This document shows, in pieces, positions 1-7,604 of a stretch of 17,902 nt of DNA. The DNA lies in the NCBI RefSeq assembly GCF_000499385.1, contig NW_013651702.1:1-17902 (forward strand). The letters are read 5' to 3'. Numbering within the stretch: position 1 is the first letter of the stretch; each line of letters starts with the position of its first letter. Position numbers and translations under genes: made by a program. Source of the stretch: Eimeria necatrix. Taxonomy: Eukaryota > Apicomplexa > Conoidasida > Eucoccidiorida > Eimeriidae. The notes under the pieces are model-generated. The model was not told the DNA's origin, did not search any database, and saw only the letters and a list, made by a program, of their open reading frames with translations.

Positions 1-1824
1 GGGCGGCGGGGGGCCCCCGCGGCTGCTGCGGCGCAGCGGAGGGCCCAAAGGGCAGTTGGAAGAAGGGGAGCGAAGGAAGGCGCGGGAGAAGGCGGCGGGG
101 GCGCGGGGGGCTGCGTGGGAGGCGGTGGCTCGCGGCTGCAGCGGCCGCGGGCGGGCGGCGGCGGCTGCTGCTGCGCCGCCGCGAGCGCAAACGCGTTTGC
201 GCAGCAAAAAGGAAAAAGAAAAAAATGCCAAGACAAAGGCGAGCCGCGGCGGACAGCCCCGGCTGCCCCGCGGTCGGGCGGCTCCGCCGGGGTCCGAGAG
301 AGGGTGGCGCCGCAGCTTCCACGGGGCCCCAGCGGCCTCCAGCGCCTCTTTCGAATTAATAAGCCGAGAGACAAGAGAAAATGCAGGCGAAGGGGCGGCG
401 GCGGGGGGGGAAAGGGCCGCCAGCGGCGGAGGCGAGGAGGGGCGGCAGAGCCGCGATCAGCTCGCAAGGTCTCCCAGCCCGCGGCCGTGTGAAGCCCCTT
501 AACGGCCGCCGCGGAACTCCAAAGCCCGCGGCGCAGTTGCTGGGAATTCGACTGCAGAAAAGAAGCGACAAAGGGGCTTGCGCCGGCTTTGCTGCGCCGC
601 AGAGCCGCTGCAGCAGCAGCAACTGCTGCAGCAGCAACAGCGCCACTTCCTTGCTGCGCAGCAGCAACTGGCAACAGCAGCGCCAGCGACGAGACCGAGA
701 CCAGTCCTGCTGCCCTGCAAACGAGACAGACTTTAAATCTGGAAACTGCCTTTCTGCGCTTCCCTTCGCAAGTATAAACCGCGAGGGCGCGCCGCTGCAA
801 GCCAAACGCAGCAGCGCCTGCCGCGCAGAGCCTCTGACCCACCGCACTCTGGCCAGCCCGCGGGCTCTCCTGCTGCTGCTGCTGCTGCTACGGCAGTCCG
901 CAGCAAGGCCCCTTCGACTGTCGCTACACCCACAAGCCCTGCGCGGCTTCGTTCCCCAGAGGCGGCGCTGGACCAGCAGCCACGGACCGCCGTTTCGGCC
1001 AACTAACTGCGCGTTTCGCCTCGCCAGAGGCCCTCTCGCGGGACCCACAGCGCGGAAGCAGCAAAAGCAAAAGCCATTTCACTAAAAGGCAGTTCTTCCG
1101 CGGCAAACGCGCCTGCAGAACGCGGCTCCGGGGTGTACAGACGCGACGCCGCGCTCGTGGCTGTGGCGCGCACTGCGGGAGCTGCTGCTCCAACGCCGCC
1201 AGGTGTCTGTACGCCGCAACCCGCCTTCACTTCGCTTCCTTTCGACATTTAATTCCGCTAAATGCTGCACAAGAAGGTGTGTAAGCGACTCAGTGGCGGC
1301 TGCGAGGCTGCAAAGCCGTGCAACGCACACTTCGTGCTCCGCAGCCGTCACCGCCACCCGCCGCGGCCTCCGGCCGCCCCGCCCCGCCAGATCGCCCCCC
1401 TTTGCTTGAAATTAATTCAACTTCACAGTTTATTAGTGCAATTTAGTGAAATCTCTTCGAGCGCGGCCAGCGGGGCCGCGGCGCCGCGAGGCCGCCCCGC
1501 TCTCCACTTCGCTGCGCTTCTGCTGCTGCTGCTGCTGCACCCGCTGCCCTCGCCCCGTGTCTGGCTGCTCCCCCGCTGCTTAGCAAACAAAGGCCTTTTC
1601 TAAACACCCAATTGCCCCTCGGGCGCAGCGCACAGACAGTTCCGCGGCCTGGCTTGCAGCCCCGCTCGCAGGCTAACTGCAGCAGCAGCTGCTGCTGCTG
1701 CTGCTGCTGCACCCCACGCGGCCCGCGCGGCTGCGCAGCGCTGCAGCAAACCCTCGAATTGCCTAGCAGCTGCTAATGCAGAGGCGAGTGCCGGGGGGGA
1801 GAGGGGCAAAGAAGTTTCCAATTC

Positions 1825-1825
<1 letters not shown>

Positions 1826-1870
<45 letters not shown>
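1826..1870 (+). repeat. Trinucleotide tract (CAG)14 CAA
   Basis: Fourteen perfect CAG units followed by CAA. This is the longest pure CAG tract in the left part of the window. It lies outside any supported gene. Confidence 0.95.
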
Positions 1871-1993
1871 ATGCTTAACTGCGCAGCAGCTGCCCTTCAC
1901 TGAAATCGCTTTTGAACAAAGCAGCTCCAGCTACGCAGGGCTGAAACCCTTAATCTGCTGCTGGCGCAGGAAAAAGTCCCGTGTAACGAATTG

Positions 1994-2042
1994 CTGCTGC
2001 CGCTGCTGCAGCGCTGCTGCTGCAGCAGCAGCAGCAGCAGCA
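1994..2042. repeat. Interrupted CTG/CAG tract with a strand switch
   Basis: CTG units run into CAG units at about 2024 (gctgctgctgcagcagcagc), giving an inverted arrangement that can fold on itself. Confidence 0.85.
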
Positions 2043-2201
2043 GAAGTGCAGTTTACGTTTAAAGGCTGAGGCCGCTCTTGAGGCGCTGGGGCCTCCCGAA
2101 GCCAGAGCGCCTCAGAGACATTTTCAGATTTGAATTTAATGAGAAGTGAAGCTGCTGCGGCGCAGCAGTCTGCTGCAGCACAAGGACCCGCCGCTGTTCT
2201 G

Positions 2202-2207
2202 CAGCAG

Positions 2208-2271
<64 letters not shown>
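2202..2271 (+). repeat. Trinucleotide tract (CAG/AGC)n with one CAA interruption
   Basis: About 22 units of CAG with a single CAA/AAC interruption near 2228-2231. It lies outside any supported gene. Confidence 0.93.
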
Positions 2272-2390
2272 CGGCGCTGAGCTTTGCTAGGCAGTTCCTA
2301 ACTCGCCGCACCTGCACTTCTTGAACCCTCTAGTGCGCGCTGCTGCTTTGCTCTCGGCAGTGTTCTGCAGAATCTCAACAAACTCTCTGA

Positions 2391-2677
2391 TTTAGGGTTT
2401 AGGGTTTTGAGGCTGGAGGTTTAGGGTTTACGTTTGTGCCGAGGGTTTGTGAAGAAAACAAAACCAGGGTTTAGGGTTGCTCCTTCCTCCTCGCTCACAG
2501 AAGCACAGAATATCCTAAACCCTAAACCCTCGCCAGCAAACCCTAAACCCTAAACCCTCGCCAGCAAACCCTAAACCCTAAACCCTCGCCAGCAAACCCT
2601 AAACCCTCGCCAGCAAACCCTAAACCCTAGGCCTGCGAGCCCTAAACCCTCGTCTTCACACCCTACACCCCAAACCC
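2391..2677. repeat. Interstitial telomere-like array, both orientations
   Basis: TTTAGGG units occur at about 2391-2407, 2420-2431 and 2466-2477. They are followed by AAACCCT units from about 2514 to 2677. The right half has a higher-order structure: blocks of two or three heptamers separated by the spacer CTCGCCAGC, repeated four times, then decaying copies (ACACCCTACACCCCAAACCCC). AAACCCT-type heptamers are known from interstitial positions in Eimeria chromosomes. The array is not at a contig end, so it is not a telomere. Confidence 0.93.
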
Positions 2678-2749
2678 CAGCCCGAGCCCGCGAGCAGGCC
2701 TCCAGCAGCAGCAAATGGCCCACAAAGGGTTTGTGCTGCTGCCTTTAAG

Positions 2750-2824
2750 TACATATATATACAATATGTACATAATATATATATATATACATCTATATAT
2801 ATGTATATATATATATAATATATG

Positions 2825-2858
<34 letters not shown>

Positions 2859-2886
2859 ATATATGTATATATATATATATATAATA
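2750..2886. repeat. TA-rich microsatellite
   Basis: About 135 bp built almost only of TA, interrupted by TG/CA steps (tatatatatgtatata). It is self-complementary throughout and sits sharply within GC-rich DNA. CAG-type sequence flanks it on both sides. Confidence 0.95.
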
Positions 2887-2992
2887 AGCAGCAAAGGCTT
2901 TGCTGCTGTGAGCCCTGGCAGCGCAGCAGCAGCTTCATTTGGCCAGCGAACTAAATAAGCTGAACAGCCCTTCGAGCGCATGCAGTTTGGCG

Positions 2993-3065
2993 CCTCCGGG
3001 GGCCCCACAAGGGGCCCCCAGGGCCCCTTGTGGGGCCCCTTGTGGGGCACCCCGGGGGCCCCCAG
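2993..3065. repeat. GGGGCCCC palindrome array (non-coding copy)
   Basis: Repeated GGGGCCCC and GGGGGCCCC cores spaced by CACAA, CAG and TTGT. Two further cores follow at about 3103-3132. It is open on both strands, encoding Gly-Ala-Pro type repeats, and resembles the coding array at 5068-5162 inside gene A. No gene is supported at this site. Confidence 0.85.
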
Positions 3066-3847
3066 TTCCCCTGCAGCAGCAGCAGGGGCTCTGGGGCTGC
3101 CGCGGGCCCTTTGGCTGCAGCACGGGGCCCCTTGGTTGCAGCAGAAGCTGCTGGGAAGGGCTGGGGAGGCCCTGCAGAAGTAAAGAACTAAAGAAGTGAA
3201 GTGCTGGGAGTGCGGCGGGGGCTCTGCCGCGGGCGCTGCGGTGTCTGTACACTGCATGCAGCTGGCTATCTGAGGCGCGAGTCGACCGCCGCCGCTCTGA
3301 AGCCTCATTTCAGTTCGCTGCAGTCGTTTTGGCCGCGCGGCGCAGCTGGGGGTGCAGCAGGGAGTTTGAAGGGGGAGTGGAGTTGCACGGGAATATCATC
3401 TCCGTGCTGGCTCTCTCATTGTGCGCAGAAGCAGTACTTGAGAAATATTTGTTTTGTTTCGCAAGAGCTCTTTGAGTTATTTGCGTTTGGAGGGGCGGCA
3501 GCGCCGCTGGTCGACCAGCGAGCCCCAACTCACTGCCGCGGCATGCGCCGCGTGATCGGCGCCGGCGCTTCTGCGAGGTCACTTGCGGCTGCGAGTTTCG
3601 GACTTCTTCTTTTGGGAATAAAAGTGCGAAGTTGGCTTTGGCGGCGCCGCGCGGAAGGCCGGAAGCGACGCGGGGGCTGTCAGGACACCGCGGGCGGCGC
3701 AGGCGGACGCGGCGGCGCGGCGGCGGGAAACTTGGTTTTTTTTGCGTTTTCTGGGAAGCAAACGGGAAAAGAAAAGGAAAAAAAGCGAAAGTGCGGCGGG
3801 GGAAGCCGCAGATCGCTGGAGGGCGGGCGCGCGCGCGGCGGCTTGGA
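3066..3847. other. Upstream region of gene A, no gene supported
   Basis: GC-rich sequence with one long open frame on the plus strand (to 3863), but without recognisable domains. It probably contains the promoter and 5' UTR of gene A. Purine-rich sequence (gaaaagaaaaggaaaaaaagcg, about 3765-3788) lies shortly before the start. Confidence 0.45.
3241..3260 (+). promoter_or_regulatory. GTGTCTGTAC motif abutting TGCATGCA
   Basis: The recurrent motif (3241-3250) is followed within three bases by the perfect palindrome TGCATGCA (3253-3260). TGCATGC-type sites are bound by ApiAP2 factors in other apicomplexans. The site lies about 670 bp upstream of gene A; its role is inferred only. Confidence 0.35.
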
Positions 3848-3858
3848 GTGTCTGTACA
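3848..3858 (+). promoter_or_regulatory. GTGTCTGTACA motif, 62 bp upstream of gene A start
   Basis: An exact copy of the motif found in opposite orientation upstream of gene C. Its position is compatible with a promoter or 5' UTR element of gene A. Confidence 0.4.
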
Positions 3859-3920
3859 GCTGAGCCGCGCGGCGGCGCTTTCGCGGCTGTGGGCGATCCG
3901 CAGAATGCGGCGAGTTCAGA

Positions 3921-4558
3921 ATGAGTTCTGCTGCCGTTTCTCGGCGTTCGCTGCTGCACGAAGTGCTTTCGCATGCAGAAGTGGTTGAGCTCGGGCTGGA
4001 CGGCTCGGTGGAGGACCTGCCGCCGCTGACGACGCGGTGGACTCCGGCCTGCGCGCGGGCCGTGCTGGCCTTTTGCTGGGGCTACTTTTTGCTGTTTTGG
4101 GGCGCTGCTGCGCTGCTGCTGCGCAGCGTGCTGCAGCAGCACCCCGACACGCTGCTGCCCGGCGCTGCGCAGCTGGCTTTCGCGGCGGCCTGCAGCAGCT
4201 GCCTCGTGGCTGCGGAGTTCGGGCTCTACTGCTACGTCCGGGCCCGCAACGCAGTGCCCAGCAGCAGCAGCAGCAGCAGCAGCAGCGCCTACCCGCCCTC
4301 GCGCTGCTGCGTCTTCTCCCACTTCGGGCTCTCCGCGCTCTCCCGCCTCTGCTGCTTCCTCCAGCTCTTCTTCCTGCTGCACTCGCTGCTGCTGCCAGCC
4401 CCCATGTTTGCATGCGCGGCCTTCACTGTGTCTCTCACTGTGGGTCTTGTGCCCTTTTTGCTGCAGCTGCGCTGCTTGCTGGGTTGCCTCTGGGGGGCCC
4501 GCCTGCGGGCCCTGCGCCCCTCCGTTTGCTGCGCGCGTCGCCGCCTCGCTGCTGCCCG

Positions 4559-4607
<49 letters not shown>

Positions 4608-6491
4608 CTCGCCCGCGCCGCCCTCAGACTCGCCACGCGCAGCACCGCCACCGCCGTCGCCCCTTCCCGCAGACTCGACTTCGCCTGCTGCGCCGCACCC
4701 CCGCGAGGCACCCCCAGCCCCAGCAGCACCAGCAGCAGCAGCAGCAGCTGCAGCAGCAGCAGCAGCAGCAGCAGCAGCGGCAGCAGCTGCTGCTGCGGGG
4801 AGGCGGACGCGCAGGCCCCAAGGCGCCCCGCAGAGGGCTCTTCGCTGCAGCAGCAGCTGCACGGCCGGCGCAGTGAAGAGAGGTGTACGTACACCGCAGC
4901 CCTCAGGGACCCCGAACTCGGCAGCAACTCCGAACCCCACAACAGACTCGCTGCTTCCGAAACTGCTGCTGCTGCTGCTGCTGCTGCATGCAGCACAGAA
5001 CAAGAGCTCCAAGACGCCGCAGCCTTCCAGCGGAGGCCCTCGCCCGCCTTGCAGCGAGGGGCTTCGGGGGGGGAGGCCCCGGGGGGGCCCCCAGGGGGGC
5101 CCCCAGGGGGGCCCCCACCCCAGGGGGGGCCCCTAGGGGGGCCCCTGGGGGGGCCCCTGGAGGGTGCAGCCCAGGAGAGACATGGGGGGGACCCGCAGGT
5201 GGGCTCTCCTTATGTTTCTCCAAAAGCTGCTTTGGCGCTGACGAACTGTTTGTTCTTTTTGGATCTTCCGGGGATCACTTTGCATGTCAAGGCGGTGAGG
5301 GGGCACTTGGGAGCAAAACGGGGAACATTTAGAGGCATTTATGGCCCCTTTTTGCATTTATTTCTGTTTGATTTTATATTTTTTCTTTATTTTACTTTTC
5401 TGTTTCTCTGGAGCCGCGAATGCCCGCAGCGTGTGCGCGAGGAGCTGTACGTACACTCGGACACCTGAAACTCATCGTGCATGCATTTGCTCGCAAATCA
5501 AATTTTGAACTTTCAAAAATGAATTTGCATTTTTTGAAATGAGAAATGAGACACACTAGATTTGCGAAAATGTCTGAATTTGCACAATTAGAAATGCAAA
5601 GTTTTCTGCAAATGTGTGCAAAGCTTCTCCACATTTCTATTCTTGTGCAGCTCATCTGCAATGTGCCTCGTGGCTCTTTCCTGCTTGGAGTGTTTCTGTC
5701 TATTCTGTTTAGGGTTTAGGGTTTAGGGTTTAGGGTTTAGGGTTTGGGGTTTTGGGCCCAGCGCACAGTAGTAAACCGGCGCCGGCGCCGCAGTCCCAAG
5801 CAGCAGCATGGAGATGTGCTCTGCGGATCTTTCACTTCATTTTCCCATTTGAGGGAAACCCTAAACCCTAAACCCTAAACCCTAAACCCTTGCGGCATCT
5901 TTTTCTGTGCAGAGCTTTCTGCCGCTGGAGCAGCTGGAGGCCCACGAGTTCCTCGCCTCTTTGGTTTCGCTGGTGTAAGTTGTTCGACGAAGAGCCAAAA
6001 ACGACTGAGTCCATTTGCGGGTTTTTTCTTTTTTTTTCTTTTCAATTAATTCTTTTATTCAAAAGCCACTTCGAAAGTTGAATGCCGCTGTCTCGTGGCT
6101 TTGTAGCCCCCAACAAGCCGCAGCAGCGGCGCCGGTGTTGGCAGTTTCTGTTGCCTGTCATTTGTTTTATTCCGGATTCTCTTGTCTTGAATTAATCTTT
6201 TTTACTCTTGTGTTGCAAGTCCTTGAATTAATCTTTTCTGTTGAATTATTCTTTTCTATTCTTGTGTTGCAGTTCACTGTCTGAATCCCCAGCTTGCTGC
6301 GTTTGTTCAGGCGTCTGTACAGCGGGGACTTCTGCATGCTGCTGTATCTGGTTTTCGCGCTGTGCACATTCGGGGGCAATGTTTTGTTTTTCATGTTGCT
6401 CGCCTTTTTGTTGTTGAAGTTGAAAGCCTCTTGTGTCGCGGCCTTGCTGGCCCACGTGGCTTCGGTCTTCGGCATCTGGGACGCAGAGTAG
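3921..6491 (+). CDS. Gene A: polytopic membrane protein with Ser/Ala/Gly-Pro runs (function unknown)
   Basis: Predicted exons are 3921-5294, 5913-5974 and 6293-6491, giving 544 aa. The start is the ATG in cagaATGagt. The first exon is open from there, and splice phases agree (phase 0 at GCG|GTGAGG to cag|AGC; GT|GTAAGT to cag|C, which forms a Val codon). Likely membrane segments lie at residues about 45-67, 82-106, 134-158, 162-183 and 493-520, with another hydrophobic stretch at about 524-540. Between them is a long low-complexity region: Ser run at 114-122, Ala run near 210-228, Ser/Cys runs near 263-290, Ala run near 346-354 and a Gly-Gly-Pro-Pro type run near 384-415. The unique ends (for example LEQLEAHEFLASLVSL and GGNVLFFMLLAFLLLKLK) look like real protein. 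The N-terminal EDLPPL loosely recalls ABCC transporters, but no nucleotide-binding domain follows, so I do not assign a family. The exon 1/intron 1 border is uncertain: a 21-nt micro-exon at 5430-5450, or read-through to 5450, also keeps the frame. Confidence 0.72.
5068..5162 (+). repeat. GGGGGCCCCC array inside gene A
   Basis: A run of GGGGGGCCCC cores spaced by CA, TA or TG, in frame, encodes a Gly-Gly-Pro-Pro and then Gly-Gly-Pro-Leu repeat. Each core is palindromic, so the antisense strand is also open. Confidence 0.9.
5295..5912 (+). other. Intron 1 of gene A with inverted telomere-like arrays
   Basis: GT..AG intron of 618 nt. It holds a T-rich stretch (about 5341-5410), an AT-rich region, five perfect TTTAGGG units (5708-5742) and five perfect AAACCCT units (5856-5890). 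The two arrays are exact reverse complements separated by 113 nt, and the second ends 22 nt before the exon 2 border. Confidence 0.65.
5975..6292 (+). other. Intron 2 of gene A with duplicated acceptor-like modules
   Basis: Begins with a consensus donor GTAAGT. Two copies of a module (TTGAATTAATCTTTT ... TCTTGTGTTGCA) lie at about 6187-6222 and 6231-6272, each ending in a pyrimidine-rich AG. An in-frame TGA at 6282-6284 excludes the second AG for the membrane-protein frame, so the third AG (6291-6292, CCCCAG) is chosen. Confidence 0.6.
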
Positions 6492-6684
6492 GCGCTGTGG
6501 ACTCGCGTGCGTGGTGTACATACACCTGAAACTCTGCGCTTTGGGGGACTCGCGCATCACTCGTAGCCACTTTTGTAACATCTGCAACTTATATTCCTGC
6601 GGACGCCGTCGGCCTGCCAGCGGGCCGCTGCAGCCCTCATCTGCACGGTGTTGCACGGGGCTTGTAATGGACTCCAAACGAATG

Positions 6685-6872
6685 CAACAGAATGAATTAT
6701 TCATAATGCAACAGAATGAATTAATCATAATGGAACAGAATGAATTAATCATAATGCAACAGAATGAATTAATCATAATGCAACAGAATGAATTATTCAT
6801 AATGCAACAGAATGAATTAATCATAATGCAACAGAATGAATTAATCATAATGCAACAGAATGAATTAATCAC
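6685..6872. repeat. 24-bp minisatellite, about 8 copies
   Basis: Unit CAACAGAATGAATTATTCAT + AATG, with A/T changes between copies and one G variant at 6733. The period is a multiple of three, so it is open on both strands: an octapeptide QQNELIIM on plus and MINSFCCI on minus. It starts about 190 bp after the gene A stop, in the space between convergent genes A and B. Confidence 0.95.
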
Positions 6873-7604
6873 AAGCTGCAGCAGCTGGCAGTGCAGGCGA
6901 ACTAACTAGTTTGTTGACAAGGTGAACTCGCCACATAGTGAGAAACTCTCCACAGCGACCACTTAAGAGGCTATAGCTAGCCAGAAACAGAAGAGTTGAT
7001 TTGGCTTCCCCTCTTGCCCCCAAAAGAGCCTAAGCGCGGTGCAGACTCGTGGGGTGGGGCTGGGCCTTTCTGGGGTGTACAGACACTTTGCAAGACGAGA
7101 GAAAAGCCAACTAAGTCCCCCCCAGCACTTTCCACATGAGATGTTTCGGCTGTCTGCACACTGCACACTGGGGGCCCCGCAAGAAGACGGACGCCCAAAG
7201 CAGAAACGCGAGAACTAATAAAATGCAAAAAAGCTTCAAGTGCTTTTGCCCGCGATCCCTCTACGGCCTCACTCGTAGGCTGTGCTCTTCTCAGTCTAAG
7301 GCCTTCTTCCCCACTGTCTGCATGCGCATGCAGTTTGGACTGGCCAGTGGGGCGGCACTCTAAGGGGCTACTGGGCTCAAGGCAGGCCACCCAGGGGCCT
7401 CAGAGTATTCGTTTGAACATCAAAAGTGGCCAGTGGCTGACTCCCAACAGTATATCTTCTGAGCCGCTTCTGCCGCCCGTCGCTGTGCTGCGAAGTCCGG
7501 GGCTTGGCCGCGGCCTCTTTGCGTGGAATCCGCGTGAAGAGAGTTCCCTTTTGAACACTTTTAGGACACTAAAGGCAGTTCGAAACGAAAAAGCTGCAAC
7601 GCAC
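6873..7604. other. Intergenic space between convergent genes A and B
   Basis: Holds the 3' side of both genes. Seen in it: a GTGTACAGACAC motif (7075-7086) and a perfect 14-bp palindrome TGCATGCGCATGCA (7319-7332). Open frames here (for example minus 7390-6977) have no recognisable content and are probably chance or UTR. Confidence 0.5.
7075..7086 (-). promoter_or_regulatory. GTGTACAGACAC motif copy
   Basis: Perfect 12-bp version, lying in the intergenic space. It is the last copy before a gap of about 10 kb without the motif. Confidence 0.35.

Larger units (their letters stand above)
1..2340. other. GC-rich, CAG-rich segment without a supported gene
   Basis: This stretch is full of interrupted CAG/CTG and GCG-rich sequence, so several long open frames occur on both strands and overlap each other. 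None shows a recognisable domain, a consistent exon structure or non-repetitive protein sequence. It is most simply read as repeat-rich intergenic DNA of the kind described for Eimeria R segments. An exon of a flanking gene with low-complexity protein cannot be ruled out. Motif copies GTGTACAGAC (1133-1142) and GTGTCTGTAC (1203-1212) point away from and toward each other here, and could mark promoters of genes not visible in the window. Confidence 0.6.

Noticed and set aside
356..1085. Overlapping open frames of about 230 codons on both strands
   Set aside because: They lie opposite each other in GC-rich repeat DNA, and are rich in Ala, Arg, Ser and Leu runs. No start context, domain or splice pattern favours either.
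2391..2677. Chromosome end (telomere)
   Set aside because: Units run in both orientations, are broken by spacers, and unique sequence continues on both sides, so it is interstitial.
3201..3863. Plus-strand open frame of 220 codons just before gene A
   Set aside because: It ends before the gene A start, shows no recognisable content, and contains purine-rich UTR-like sequence and motif copies.
3921..4100. ABCC-type transporter assignment for gene A
   Set aside because: Only a short EDLPPL resemblance precedes the first helix; no Walker A, signature or Walker B motifs occur anywhere in the gene.
3579..5012. Long minus-strand open frame of 477 codons
   Set aside because: It is antisense to exon 1 of gene A and is open because CAG-type and GGCC palindromic repeats lack stops on both strands. 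Its content is Ser, Ala and Gln runs without domains.
6685..6872. CRISPR-like array
   Set aside because: The units are directly adjacent with no unique spacers, and the surrounding DNA is eukaryotic. It is a minisatellite.
6977..7390. Minus-strand frame of 137 codons downstream of gene B
   Set aside because: It follows the gene B stop, has no recognisable motif and contains a regulatory-type motif; a UTR or chance frame is more likely.
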